From Ulota crispa (lineage: Eukaryota; Streptophyta; Bryopsida; Orthotrichales; Orthotrichaceae), in the NCBI GenBank assembly GCA_963920765.1, contig OY987245.1, positions 10,680,727 through 10,744,726 of the forward strand: DNA of 64,000 nucleotides, written 5' to 3'. This document shows, piece after piece, positions 36,150 through 49,480 of the stretch; the first letter of the stretch is position 1; each line of letters opens with the position of its first letter. Made by a program: the position numbers and the translations under genes. The notes beneath the pieces were generated by a model, which worked only from the letters and a program-made list of their open reading frames with translations, made no database searches and was not told the origin of the DNA.

Positions 36150-39100
36150 TTAAACCACACCTTTTTTATTGATATTTTTCTTGAAATAAGAAATCACTCG
36201 CCTTGAGATTTTCTTTTTGGGTTTAGGTTTTTTATCCAAAAAGAGATTGGATCGTAACACTTGTGCTAAAGTTGGCTTAATAGGTTTTAGACAAGTTGGG
36301 CTACCATTGAACGGACTCCCATTAGAGTCTTTTGTGGGTGGTGGTGTTTTTAGGTCATGGGGGTTGTTATTATTATTGTTTCCATTTGCAAAGGGAATGC
36401 ATTTGTGGGGGACCTTATTGTTGTTTTCAACTGCCATAACGGCAGCCACTGCAGCTTTGCGCCTTTGCTCATTTTCAAACCTCCATTTCCTCAATTCCTC
36501 TTCAACAGCAAACTTGGCCATTTCAGCCGCTTTGGCCACTTGGACCGCATTTTGCATGGCCATTTGACTCCTTTCTAATAAAGTCTTCACGGATTCTAGT
36601 TTTTTAGCAATTTCCAACTCACTGGCCTTTGCAGCATCCACCTAAACAAAGAAGAATAAGAGTCTGCTAGGTCATACTACTAAAATCACAAGGCCTTTGT
36701 AATATCACATCTTCATCTCTGTAGTATCACATCTCCACTCTGTGATATTATCACATAAATACAATTTAAAGACTTATTGCAATTTTTGCTTTGCATTCTA
36801 TCTAATATATGAAAATTTTAATAACATTTTAATGGTGAATACATAATGTAGCAAGCGTCAACCACTAGTATTCCACTATAAATATAAAACATAAAGAAAA
36901 AAGAAGAAAAAAGAGGAAAGAGAAAGATGCAAGACAAAGAAGAGGGACAAAGAAGAAGGAAAAAAAAGAAGATAAAAGAAGAAGAAAAATGAAGATAGGA
37001 AAAGAAGCAAGAAAACAATAACTTTTATTTGAAAAATTGTGGTGAATGAAGGGTATTTTGGGAATGGTTCAATAAACTAAGCCTCGTGGGCTGGATGGCA
37101 AATTCCATCCTTCATGTTTCCATTAGAAAATAGGCTCTAGAAAGAATCAACATGTTTCTTGTCAAGATTCTTAGGTCCCCATATGGGGGCAACGTCACTT
37201 AACATTGGGTGTGTTATGATGGTAAGCACCTTGCCAATATTTGGGTTTGAACTCATGACCACCTCATTGGTGTACTAAGGTTGAAGTCACTAAGCCACGG
37301 CTACAAGTGCCTGATGTTCTTCTGTAATATTTGTTACAAAGATTACTACTTTTTTTGAAAATACAATTAAATAATAAATGTTTTAGAGTTGTGAGACAGA
37401 AAATGATCCATTCCTCACTTAAAATGCTTTTCCACATGGTATTTGGAGGAGGTTTTGAGCATTATGAGTAAAAATTTGGCATTTCTCCGTTTTTAACCAG
37501 GTATTTTCACGTGCATGCATTGGATACATAAACCTATATTTGTGTAGTAACAAAATGTTTTGCCATTTCATTTGGCTAGCGTTCTATTGATTCTTGGATC
37601 TACCCAATCATTGCTCTTATGTTATCGATTACTCACCAAAGTAAAAATAGTCTATGCATTTTGAGAGTTGAGAATGACGGATAAAAGGTATTAAACTTTG
37701 AAATGTAGATTGGTGATCCTCCTTGCTTATACCCCTTGAATGTCAAGCACACACAATTTTGTACCTACAACTTAAAAATAAGTATGCCGTACTTGCCAAC
37801 GCCCATTGATACTTTGTCGAATCCATACTTATTCTTTAAAACTTTAAAAATTCTCAACTTATGCTAGAATCTTGCAAACTGGTGATAGATTGCAAAAGAT
37901 TGCCAATAGATTGATGCATGGTAGACTTGTAATGACTTCATCTAAAAATGAACAAGAATTTCAAGTTTTTTTTGGGGTTTTATTTTTATTTTTTGGTTTT
38001 ATAAACTACATCCCCTTATTTAATTTCACCTCAAATTTTCATATCTCTTGTCTCCCTTCCTCATCATCCAAACGCTTTATTGATTTTAAATTTGGTGAAG
38101 ACCTTGACTATGAGGAGAGAAGGATTTTTATGTTACAGAATGGATCTTTTTGATACCAAAAATTCTAAATAAATTGCATTACCAACATATTTTATAATAA
38201 AACAAACAAAAATCATCATCAGTTTCAACAAATATACATTCAAAATTTACCATGAAGTATGTATAGAAAAATTATCACATATTAAAATATTTATACTTAA
38301 TATCCCTTGTAGCATTTTTAAAACATTACTTGAGCTAAAGCCGCTGCTATTCTTTTTTTGGCAACATCTTCCGAGTTAACCATCCTGTGCGTCATGGCTT
38401 TATATTCGTCATAAGTAATTGTCACCTCCTGTCTATTTTCATTGACATCTATGTTGTTACTAGCCTTTTTTTTGAGAAATTTGACCTACAAAAACAATAC
38501 AATTTTTGCTTAACAATCTCATGTTTTTATGGTAATTTGTTTTGTATCTTATCATTATAACCAATAACTATTGCTGCAACAAGAAATACTAAAGCACAAT
38601 ACATAAAATTCATTAAATCAAAAATAATTGCACTAGCAACAAGAAAAAAATCCACACCTCATCTAGGTGATCTTAGATTTTGATAAACCTTTTTTTTTAC
38701 AAAGTAATAAACCTGATTGCTCAAAGGGCAATGCTATTTTGTGAGCATAAAAGGGTGAACCATGAGCATTGATTCAAGATTTTGTGAGTGGTAACTAGTT
38801 CTGAACTCAAAGTCAATGAAATAACTAATAAAAACAACTAGTTTTTCAAGAGATGATAATTTCAATTGCACAATTATAGAGTCCTATGTACACGGTTATA
38901 GGTGGAATTTATTATTTTGACTAAAAAATCCTATTCATGTCTCACGGCTCATGGAATCCTGCTCACAAAAAAGCACTCCTGGCCACTCAAGTTGGAAGTT
39001 GCTTAGACATGTCATGTATTGTATTGTACTATACAATGCCATAATGACTTAAGCATAAGGTAGAAGCACCCAAAATGCAACACTTACCTTAGATGTGGTA

Positions 39101-42100
39101 ATTGGAAGGGTCTTTTGAGAATATGATGGCATGGGCTTGTTAGGAAATGGATACAGATGCAAGGAAAATTGTTTTGGAATTTTCTGAGATCATATGAATA
39201 AATTATGAATTGTTGAAGACAACTCCCTAGACTTACCTATTGTAAACACTAAACCCTTGAAAAAACGAAAACAACAAGACCATGTCATGCAAATGTCACA
39301 CCCAATCAAAAGCTGTCACCTACACAATTTCTATTCCCTTAAGTCAACTTGCATGTTTAATTTGGGTGCATTTGTGTCTTGTTTGGGTGCATTCATGTCT
39401 TGTCTGGGTGCATATATATCTATTTTAAGTTTAATTTAGATGTCAAAGAACTGCTGGTGTTGCAATTGGGTGCTCCTACCTTAGAGGTTTCAGAAATTCC
39501 CAAAGATAGGTGAGGTTGAAAGAAACCTCCGTCTGAGCAAATATTTCTGATGCTTTTGTAGCTTCAATTTCTTTCAAAGATGCTTTAAGTTGACATTCTA
39601 AAGTTTGATTATGGAGTACTGCTTCTTCCAATTCTTGAGTCTTTACAATGACTTCTTCTATTGCTTGTGATGTGGTAGCTTTTGCTTCGATTGCTTCAAC
39701 AGTCACCTACGATAAAAATTTGAAAGTTAAAAAAAAAGTTATATAGTATCACTTGAGTGACGCTAACGATTATTGTACATGTGCATATTATGAATGAATA
39801 TATAGGCGATTGCTAAAAGAACACTTCCATGTTGTTAACGTGACACCTTGGGGTGGGCACATGACTTTTGTTAACATTAGCATCCAAAGTTGGACAAATA
39901 ACTGAAGGTTGGAAATGCTCATTTGAACAAATTGGGTCAAATCAAAATTTAGCAAAAACCAAACAAGTGATAAGATGTTGCTTGTTTGGTATCTATTTAC
40001 AAAAATGTATGCACTTCTGTAATCATGGTTTGGGGCACCTTCCTTGGCAATAAATCTTTGTCCTTGTTTTTTGTGCCATTTAAAAAACATATTGACGTGT
40101 CCACCTTGAAGTGTCGCATTAACAATATGGGGATGTTGCTTTAGCAATTCTCTCTTTATATATATATATATGTATATGTAAGTCCTTATTTATTTATATC
40201 TTTATCATGTTCAAAAGGAGAAAGACAAACTTGTTGTAAAGCTTCATTCAAATTAGATAAACATTCTTTTGCTTTAGCTTCTTCCATTATAGCACCATTT
40301 AAATCAACTTGAAGTTGATTTATATGTTCTTCCATTTCAACAATAGCTTCTTTGGTTTTATTCTTAACAACATGAAGCTCTTCATTCTTATTTTCTAGTT
40401 CAGCTTTAAATGATGCTAAGGATGCTAATAAAATTTGTTCTTCTTTCCTGGCATTTGTTAATTCAAAGTTCATATCTTCAAATTGAATCTCCAACATTTT
40501 CACCTTCAATCAATATAAATGTCAAAAGTTTTTCATGATTTTTTTAGCTTACATATATATCTATACTACAAAGTGGGAGAATTTTCCTAAGTGAGCCCTT
40601 TTCCAAAATCTTCTAGAACTTTTTGTTGTAAGTTGAAGCAACAAAGGATGCCCAAGATATGGAACACCAAGTGTTCTCTAAACATTTCCTTTTCCAAAAA
40701 TTTCTATAACTTTTTGGTGGAAGTTGAAACAATAAAGGATGCCCCAAATATATAACACCAAACACCCTCTAACCATGTGCTATAAATTAATAAAATGCCA
40801 AGCATCCCCTAACATATTATTAAAGAATAGCATTGTGATGAAAGCAATTGGTATTGATGGTCACAAAAAAGACCAAAATGATGGTGCATGAGGGTTAGAT
40901 TCTAAACTTGTGAGATTATGGTTTTTTGTATAGTACATCAACACTAGATTCTAAACCAATTGATTTGTGAGATACCCATTTTATATAAAGTTGAATGTTA
41001 CATTACAAATACATGTCCAACTTACGCAAAGCATGTGCCTGTACACTAGTAGATAAATAAACATACGATTTCAATTACTATTATAACATTAAAACCATTA
41101 TTATATTTGTTGTATATTAGCTTCAATAGGTAATGAAAATTATAAAAACCCTTTCTTTTGCAGCTTTGGATTCTTCAACTTCAACCTTCATCTTCTCAAG
41201 TCTTAAATTTGCATCCTTTTCAACTTGAAGAGCGTCATTTTTAGCTTCTTTTGCTGTTGTAAGTTCATCATTTAATTTTTCTACAACCAAAATAATTTCT
41301 TCTTGTTGGTCTTCTGCATTTTGCAATTTGTACTTCATTTTCTCAATTTCAAGAGTTGAATTATATTCATCTTCTTTTGCCCTTTCCAAATCTCTAATTC
41401 TAAAAATTCTAAATTCTTCCTCCACGTTGGCATGGGCCACATTAGTTTTTGCAAGCATCTCCTTTGTTGCATAAAGGTCTTCAAGAAGGCCTTTCATTCT
41501 TTCCGTTGCCATGTTGTCTTGTTCTTTAATGTATTCTTCATGTTTACACATCATTTTGTTTATTTTGTCTTCATACTTTTTATTTTCTTCTTGTACTCTG
41601 TTTAATGTATCCAAAGTTGTCTTGTGTTGGAAATCTAGATGCTCCAATTTGTCATGAAGATTCTTGACCTTGTCCCTACTGTACTCTAAGTCTTGCAATC
41701 TTTGCTTTTCATGTTTTTGCATTGCATGTAATTCTAATTCTAGCAAAGATATCTTTGAAGAAGTGTCATTTTCTTTTTGATTGTTTTCATGAAGTACAAT
41801 TTTTATCTCATCAAGTTCTTTAACGGCATTTATTCCATCAGTTTTGGCAATCAAAAGTTGATTCTTTGTATTTGCATGTTCTTCTTGTAATTGATGAAAC
41901 TCACTTTCCAAACAATGGATTTTCTAAATACAATTTGCACAATCACATAAAAGTAGGTTGTGAGAAAATCAATTAGTTTTCTATAATCGAAAGTTTTTGA
42001 AAATATGTATGATAATGAAAATTACTTACAGTTGTCAAAAATAACACGTTTATACACAAAAAGTCACTTGTTGATAATCTTATATGTAATGCTGTATTTT

Positions 42101-42420
42101 ATTTTGTGCAACAAGCAATAACAACTATTAATCATTTGATTGGATCAAAATCATATTAAAGTTTGAATGTTCTTATTAATGTAACAAAGGCATTCTCCAA
42201 AACTAAGTATGTATAAATTTTAGACATTTTCATAGTGTAAGATTGATAAATGTATAAATTTTAGACATTTTCATAGTGTAAGATTGATAAAATGTACCTC
42301 TAATTGTAATTCATGAGTAGTCAAAAATGCCCGTTGTATTTTCTCAGAAGAATATTCGCCAAACATGCTAATTGCATCACGTACAGAAGCAAAAGGGGCA
42401 GCCGTATCAATTTCAGCCAT
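36150..42420 (-). CDS. WEB/PMI2-family (DUF827) coiled-coil protein, seven exons
   Basis: Exons on the minus strand: 42420-42298, 41923-41150, 40503-40231, 39706-39527, 39183-39088, 38485-38330, 36641-36150. All introns are GT-AG and phase 0, and the product is about 697 aa. The N-terminus carries MAEIDTAAPFASVRDAISMFGE-like sequence, the conserved opening of WEB1/PMI2 proteins. Residues 42-450 form long heptad coiled coil. Residues about 500-535 hold the family motif VTITYDEYKAMT and the KKRIAAALAQ segment. Residues about 575-600 include EEELRKWRFENEQRRKA, another family hallmark. An Asn run and a Lys/Arg-rich tail follow. In Arabidopsis WEB1 and PMI2 act together in the cytosol to control chloroplast photorelocation speed through actin. 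The exact paralog is not resolved. Exon 5 (residues 451-482, Pro/Ser/Thr-rich) lies inside a TA-flanked transposon and may be a recent addition. Confidence 0.9.
37130..37312 (-). mobile_element. tRNA-derived SINE in WEB intron 6
   Basis: Read on the minus strand, the head GTAGCCGTGGCTTAGTGAC resembles an A box and GAGTTCAAACCC, about 40 bp on, resembles a B box. A body follows with CCCCCATATGGGGACC. The left boundary is uncertain. Confidence 0.7.
39058..39481. mobile_element. TA-flanked element enclosing WEB exon 5
   Basis: 424 bp flanked by TA (39056-39057 and 39482-39483). The ends are AGGTAGAAGCACCCAAAATG and, inwards from the right, AGGTAGGAGCACCCAATTG. The arms match over about 24 of 28 bases (both reach GCAACAC). 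The TGGGTGCAT motif recurs subterminally at 39360-39415. The same end type is found at 58566-58879. Confidence 0.85.
40599..40790. repeat. Tandem duplication in WEB intron 2
   Basis: Two diverged copies with a period of about 91 bp, each running from TTTTCCAAAA through an ACTTTTTG block to AAAGGATGCCC. Confidence 0.8.
42210..42291. repeat. Perfect 41-bp tandem duplication at WEB intron 1 donor
   Basis: Copies 42210-42250 and 42251-42291 are identical. The array stops a few bases from the exon 1 splice donor at 42297-42296, so the duplication lies at the 5' edge of the intron in transcript orientation. Confidence 0.95.
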
Positions 42421-42590
42421 CCTTAAAACCCTAAAATCTTTCAAATAATTCCAACTTAGTTATATTGGAAAAAGTGTGCTTTTTAGAAAACTACACAACA
42501 TATAGCTTCTCTTATTAATAATACTTGACCCCAATTATTTGTTTTTTCTATTGAAAATTATCACACCAAACCACAATGATGTACAGTACA

Positions 42591-42760
42591 ATGATGTTTG
42601 GATAAGGCAATGCCTTGGGAAAGAAAAAAACATTGACCATATTTAAGCATTGGGAAACAAACATTCCATTTAACTTGACCAAGAACACACAAAAAAGAGT
42701 GGGACTTGAACACTATCCAAATGTTTCTCTTACAAAGGTTGCCTTATTCAAGTATTATCC
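42591..42760. mobile_element. Small MITE upstream of the WEB gene
   Basis: About 170 bp with inverted ends ATGTTTGGATAAGGCAATGCC and GGTTGCCTTATTCAAGTAT. It is colinear with the outer element at 59084-59840 and gives that element's uninterrupted form. It lies about 170 bp 5' of the WEB start codon, in the probable promoter. Confidence 0.7.
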
Positions 42761-45677
42761 TAATAATATGATTTTTAACAAAAACTTGTAATGCAAACAT
42801 AGGTATAGAAATATGGTTAAAAGCTTCTGTTAAAAACAAAAATATGCTTTGGGTGTTATGTATTTATATAGTGTGATGTTTTAGAAGAGTCGAAACGTTG
42901 ATTGACGTATACATGTAAGCTTATTTGAATTGATTTCACGTAAGATATACAAATGACCTTGGATCAATAAAACATTGAGTTGGTTAACTTAATTTACCTG
43001 TTTTTTGCAATGTGTTTTCTTTTTTACAGTTCTTTCACCGATACTTCATTGAGTCAAAGGCTCATAAACTTAAATACATATGTTTTTGTACTTCCATCGT
43101 AGCCTTTCAATCATATAAAAGTAGTCTATTATAGCTTTGACTATACGGAATGGAAATATTCAATTAAAAATAAATAAGCAACTTTGACTTATATTGAATA
43201 GCAAAATGACAAATTCTTGGTAGCAATTTATTTCAACACAGATAATTATACATAAGTTGTATTCAAGAGTTTTGTTCACAAAAACCTTATGTTGTAGCTT
43301 GATATTTCCATTGAAAATAGATATTTTTTGAACCTTGAAATAAAACCCTAAACCTAATACATTCTACTTAGAGCATACGTTGAATATACACTAAATATTT
43401 ATTTGTTCATGATTTACTTTACAAAATTATACCAGATCAAGCTACCTATATAAACTACAATACATGTTTTTGTCATTACAATGTTCTCAGAGAAGTTATG
43501 AATGGATTAATTTTTGTTGAGACTAAATAGTGACTTTAGAAAAATGAGTATGCCCGAGAGTATACCTTGCGCGTGCTGTGTCTCTTTTAATCTTTGTTAA
43601 CTTTTTAGGTGACTTTTCACCCTTCCTTTCTTTCCATACCTTTCTTCTCTCTCCTTCCTATTTGAATTTCTAAATTTGGATGACGGAGAGATTTCGAATG
43701 CTTGACATCCAATGCTTTATAATAGAGAATGTTGAATTTATGGTGTTAATAGAGAATTATATTCCATGACAAATAGATATTAGAATTTTTAAAATATGCA
43801 TAGAAATTAGTGGTAAAAAAAAAATCCTAAACACAAATTTGTAAATATTAGATCTTCAAAAACTTTTTCAAATTTAAGAATTATTCCTTTTTTATGTGGA
43901 CATCAAAGAAGGTTAGTTTAACATCTTGTTATTGCTTCTTTAAGTTTAAATGTGGTAATTTTGGAACATGATTTCTCTAATCATGTCTAATAGTGCATGG
44001 GGGTAGTTGCAAGAAGTGGGTGTCCTACATTTTGTCCCCTACCCCCGAGCTACATGTTATAGGGTCATATTTTTTGCTTGAGAAGCGGGATTGAGATGAA
44101 ATTTTAAAAGAAGATGGAGGTAGAAGTTACAGATGTTTACTAATTTTTGGGAAACTTTATAAGTTATTTGGTACATTTTGTAGGTTTTAGATTGCATGTC
44201 TACCTTTGTTGTTTTGGTGGTTTTTAGTACTACATTGGGTCATAAAATTTGAATTTGGGCCCACAAATCTAGGTAGAGCTTCATGAGATAAAGATACATG
44301 TATCTACTAACCGGTTTTTCAAGAGTCCAATTTTTCTCTGCACATTCACTCAAAGTGAGCATCCTTTTCCCTCCATTGGTGAAAGACCAAAACAAATTTT
44401 CCAAAAGTAATTGCATCAATTCAAGCTAATGAGGGAGACCAAAATTGGCTATTTTTTGTTTTATTTTTTTGAATTCTTTTGCTATTTTCTAAAAAGCAAA
44501 AAAGAAATTGTCTTTTTGTTGGTGATTTTTGTCCCTCTATTTTTGTGCATAACTTTTAGAATAAAATTTTTGTAGGTCTAAATTTTCACAAGTATGCTAC
44601 TTTAAGTGCTTTACAAATTTTCCATATTTTATTTTATTTTTTAAAAAAGTATTCCAAAAGCCCATAGTACTACCTAGTACTACCAATTTTAAGGGTGTTT
44701 GAGACAAAACTGTGAAGTGTTTCTTGCAACTACCCATGGTTTTGTTTAAACCAAAATAGAACTTAAAATAAAGTTCATAAATAGAAATCCATTGTGTTTT
44801 GTATGCAAATTATTGATCAAGCCAAATTTTTACACGATTTTTTTATAATAGATTATAGCTTTAGCCTTGGAAGTTTTTATTCAATTTTAAAATACTTTGA
44901 GTACCTAATATGTGTGTTCAATGAAAGAAATGACAACAGAATATTTACAAAGCTACATCCACACCAAGAATAAATTTCATAACTTGAGAGGGATAAATCG
45001 GTTTCAATTATAATAGAAGATTGAGACAAAAGAAGATCAATAGAATTGTTTTCATTCTTGACCTTATTGTAATTCATTTGAATCCACCTAAATTGTTAAA
45101 CTTCATTAATTTCTTGGTGTGGATGTACCTTTGGCCAAAAATGATACCTCACTACTTCAGCTATATCGTGATGTTTTTACTCTTCACTTTTGATGCTCTT
45201 TGTTCTAGTTCGTAATTGGATTCAATATTGTGGTTTGTGAAAACTTATTGTTTGAGTTGTGTGTTGCTATTATAAGTATTTTTTATCTTTAATATGACAA
45301 ATAAAAAAAACTAAAATAGTTTCTATATAATGTCATTTTAAGCATTGGTTTAAATTTTCAAAAGAATTACACATCTCAAATTTTTATTTTGCCTACTTTC
45401 TCTATAAGTACCTTGCCCTCAATTTCAAAGTTAAAGATTGGGTCAAGATAAAACCTACCAATCATAACAACTTTCAACTATCAATAAGCCATATTTCTTG
45501 TCAATTTGTCAATATATTTTTGCGTTTTTACTTTTTTGCTCTGTCTTTGGAAGGAACTGTTTATGAAAATTAGTGGTAACATAAAGGTCCAATGTTCCAA
45601 GTCCATCAATAGAGAGCCCCTCTTAATTTCCTTAGAATTTAGCTTACAGTTCAATACGATCTACTTGAAACTGAATA
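42761..45677. other. Gene-free AT-rich interval
   Basis: No conserved coding region, RNA gene or element with both ends was recognised. Confidence 0.45.
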
Positions 45678-46301
45678 CAGGTAGTTTACCCTATTATCAT
45701 TGGACCTTAGACAAAAAATCAATAAAAAAATAGTTATAATATATCAAATGACATGGTTATGGTCTCATTTGAAAAATAATCAAGTGAAGGTTTTGTATCA
45801 AGTTCCAAATTTCTACATGAGTGTAGTATGAAATAGTTATCAAGGTTACAATGAGGTAAGGTCAAGGTTCAACTAAAATTTGAAGTTGCCTTAATATCAC
45901 TTACTTATCACTTCCTTTGAGATTTTCATTGTCATACATGATAATATTTTGTCATTTTCATTTTTGAACTTCTTTTTCCTTTCCTTGACCTCTATGGTCA
46001 TCCATAAGTGCTAACTTAATTGATAATTTTCATTTATCTTTGATATTTTGCAACTGACATTGCTTTAGTTAAGGCGCGGGGGCAACAAATTGTGTATCTA
46101 ACTAAGGTCTTCATAGCTAATACACTATATCTTTTGCAAATTTTGGTCAAATGGAACAAAATTTCACAAGTAGTAAAGAACTCTAAGGTTTTTCTTGCAA
46201 TATTTGTACATTTGGATTTGAAACTGAACTCTAAAAGACATGAATTTTTGAAAATAGAAAAGTGATAATAAGAACAGAGTGATAATAGGGTTAACTACCT
46301 G
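45678..46301. mobile_element. TA-flanked element with CAGGTAGTT ends, 624 bp
   Basis: Flanked by TA (45676-45677 and 46302-46303). The ends are CAGGTAGTTTACCCTATTAT and, inwards from the right, CAGGTAGTTAACCCTATTAT, which match at 19 of 20 positions. No transposase ORF. The TA duplication suggests Tc1/mariner. Confidence 0.8.
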
Positions 46302-46686
46302 TACATATTTTTATAAATAGAATGACTTTTATTTTGCAACTCTTTGCCCAAAGTATAGCAATTTGCCCTATTTGCACCGTGTTCGGTTGTTTGTCAATAC
46401 TGAAATAAAACCCTGCAACATACAAATCCTTGTTAAAAAAATTTGCACATTTTTCAAATTTTATGTGCTAATATGTTATTTACATCATATTGGTAAAAAG
46501 ATGATTGGTTTTCAAATTAAAGATTTAAACAAAATTTTGAAAGGACAAGAAACATAGGAAGCTTGATATTATTTGTCAGCATATCCTTGAATAAATCCTC
46601 CAACAGCTTTTAGTAAAGAATCTGTTATTTTGGTGGGTCCAATCATCCACTCATTAGTCATTACAAGAGGGAGGTGCTAAAAGTTA

Positions 46687-47044
46687 CTCCCTCCATCCCA
46701 AAATGATGTTCCTGTTACACAAAATGTTGTAGATTAGACTCAAAAAGAACCATTTTTTAAATTTTTTTGACTTATGAATAGAGGTTAATGTCCTCCTATT
46801 GTTCTAAAATTTTGAGTTTCAAATGAGTTTTCAAGGTGTGGTTTCAAAGTGCTCAAAAATTAAATTTTTGAGGCATTTTTGAAGAGCACCGGTGGCCACT
46901 CACTTGATGGCATGGGATTGGTTAGCATGCCCATACTTTTGGACTATGTGCAAGTGTCACTATCTCCTTTCTTCCTCCAACAAGAAGATCATTTTGGGAC
47001 ACTAAATAAAGGTCAACAGGAAGATCATTTTGGGACTGAGGGAG
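46687..47044. mobile_element. Stowaway-type MITE, 358 bp
   Basis: Flanked by TA (46685-46686 and 47045-47046), with ends CTCCCTCCATCCCAAAATGA and, inwards from the right, CTCCCTCAGTCCCAAAATGA. These match the classic plant Stowaway terminus. The right terminal segment is partly duplicated (GAAGATCATTTTGGGAC at about 46983 and 47021). Confidence 0.92.
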
Positions 47045-47480
47045 TACAAGAAAAAAAACATTCAATGGTCATTCATTGAGCATTGTACTAGCCTTCACAA
47101 TGTGTCAAACTTTACGTAGATTTTCTTGTTGCCACATGAACAGAAAATTGTAAGTCCCCACAAATGTTGAAAAATATTATAAAAGATTTAATTGATTTTT
47201 TTTTCAACCTTCAAACCAATATGTGGTCAAAGGATATGACCTACAATGTGTATCTAAAAAGACACTTTGATGGGGTATCATTCTTCTAATAGTCTTTGTA
47301 TTCTACCATTAGTATAGACAAATGGGTGATTTAAATGTCTCCTTTACAACATTATTTAGCAACTTGATATGATTGTTTATTTAGCCCATGCAAAGCAAAT
47401 ATGGTTGATAAGTCCTCTACTTCCATCATATCAACGGGACGATGCAAGACTTTTTTTGTGAATCCCTCCATCTCTCTGCA

Positions 47481-47609
47481 CACTACAAGGAAACTATGGT
47501 TGAACCTACAAAAGTTGACAAAAATTATGACCTAACCTATAGTATACTATAGATTAGGGTACAATCTTTGTCAACTTTTTGTAAATTCAACCATGGTTTC
47601 CTTGTAGTG
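47481..47609. mobile_element. CACTA-ended foldback MITE, 129 bp
   Basis: The inverted ends are CACTACAAGGAAACTATGGT and ACCATGGTTTCCTTGTAGTG. The arms continue into AAAGTTGACAAA and TTTGTCAACTTT. The flanking 3-mers GCA and GCC agree at only two positions, so the target duplication is imperfect. Confidence 0.8.
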
Positions 47610-47850
47610 GCCCCTCCCCCATTTCTATGGCCCTCCATCCCATGCCTCCCATGCATGTGCCCACATCCCTATGGCCCCATCTCATGCCCCTCCATGCTTG
47701 TGCCCCCCATGCCCGTGCCTCCCATTCCCGTGTCACCATATCCTTGTGCACCCATGCCCGTACCCCTATCCCCATACCCTCCATGCCCGTACCCCTATCC
47801 CCGTACCCTCCATGCCCATGCTTCCATCCCGTGCCCCCATCCTCATAATT
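47600..47850. repeat. CCCATGCCCGTACCCC minisatellite
   Basis: A C-rich tandem array of CCATGCCC / TATCCCC / GTACCCT units that starts inside the right end of the MITE. All long ORFs through it are repeat artefacts. Confidence 0.95.
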
Positions 47851-48950
47851 CGGTTACGGAATCCCATGCCTTCTCATCTCCATAATTTGATTGCAAAACC
47901 CCATGCACTTCCATTCCCATAATTTGGTTACAAAATTGTTGTCCTGTGTTACAGAATTGTCAAGGGTTACAACACACCCGTAAATCATATTCAATTATAT
48001 ATATAGATTTGGCCCCCACCTTGTTTTATGCAATTGAATGATCAATTATTCTTACTTCATTTCATTGCCAATATCAACTTCAATTTTTTTTGAGGCAATT
48101 CAAAAATTGTGTTTCACATCTCAACTATAGAAGTTCTAGTTCAATGTCAAATTCCTACTTTGTAGCATTGTAAAAGGAAAATATAAATCTTAAAAGTTGC
48201 CTTCAATGTTCTATCAAAAAATTAATAAAATTTGGCTCCCAATTTGGATTTTTGTTTTACTTACATCAAATTCCAAAAGGTGGTACCGTCTTGGCATTTC
48301 TAAGCAAGGTTATTGTTTTAGACTCTTTATTCAACTTGAAATTGCACTTGATAGTGAAAGTCAAGTATTGTGTTAGACAAAGTGACAAATTTTGGCTCTA
48401 AATTCTATATCTAAAGTAGTAAACCAAAACTCATCTACTTAGACATGGTTTGTTCATCATTTAAAGATTGTACGTGTTTTATGAAATGCCATGTGATAGT
48501 CAAGTTGCATCCAAACCTCTAAAACTCTTCATATAGAGTAGCTTTTATGGAGGTCAAAACATATTGTTAATCCTATTAGGAAGAAATGTTTACTAAACGT
48601 CTTTAACCTCATGTCCAGTGTCCTGTCTTATCTTATTGAGCTTATAAAAAACATACAACCTTACTTCTAAGTGAATGGGGTCAAGAATGAAAATTATTGA
48701 AATGATCATGAAAATAAAAATTGTAATAAACAACGGTGAGCTTATAGATGGTAAATGTGCTAAGTTATGTTCTAACAATTACATTAGTATGACAGATAAG
48801 ACAATCTACATTATATATGATAATTATTCATACTAATCTTACACACCTATGGAAGTTAGACATGTAAATAAAAATACGCAATCTACTATCTACAAAAAAA
48901 CTCACACTGTTACCTGTCTGTTCAGTCGTTATTGACCGGTGCTACCGGTT
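47851..48950. other. Gene-free AT-rich interval
   Basis: Two ATTTGGTTACA / ATTCGGTTACGG-type repeats follow the minisatellite; nothing else is recognised. Confidence 0.45.
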
Positions 48951-48952
48951 GC

Positions 48953-49046
48953 GCATGGGGACATGGGCACATGGCGCATGGGGGACATGGGCACATGGCG
49001 CATGGGGGACATGGGCACATGAGGGACATGGGCACATCGGGGGCAT
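48953..49046. repeat. 24-bp minisatellite
   Basis: Three to four copies of GCGCATGGGGGACATGGGCA-type units. The short peptide readable through it is an artefact. Confidence 0.95.
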
Positions 49047-49155
49047 GGAATGGATAGAAAGAAATTTAAAAGTTATGCTCAAGCCTGCATTTTTCTTGGT
49101 AAATGGGTTTATAGGACTTGTCTATACAATAACAAAACTTCATCAGTATATAATA

Positions 49156-49480
49156 GGGAGAATTTTATGAACATTCTTGAAGTTTGATATATTTGAAATA
49201 TTCTTGGTTTTGTAGGAATTGCACAAATGCCTTTGGACCATAATTTTCAAGTTTTTAAAATTTTGTTGTTAAGCACACTACTTCCTTCATGATCAATGTT
49301 AAGCAAGGAGTATAATAGTCTAGAAAAAAAGTAGCCTTGTGCACAAGGGAGAAAGAAGTGACATGCACAATAAAATAAACATCTAAAAATTATGATCTAC
49401 AAATATTTGTGCAATTTTTGAATAATTAGGGATATCTGTACAAATATGGTAAAGTTCAAGGGTATTCATAAAAATTTCCC
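49156..49480. mobile_element. MULE-type MITE with perfect 9-bp TSD
   Basis: 325 bp flanked by TATATAATA (49147-49155 and 49481-49489), with ends GGGAGAATTTTATGAA and TTCATAAAAATTTCCC. It is related to 3188-3473 and 62034-62343 (GCACAAGGGAGAAAGAAGTG block). Confidence 0.93.

Noticed and set aside
37242..37304. tRNA gene on the minus strand
   Set aside because: A/B-box-like sequences are present, but the arms do not form a cloverleaf; a SINE head explains it better.
47568..47922. Overlapping Pro/His-rich ORFs
   Set aside because: Artefacts of the C-rich minisatellite.
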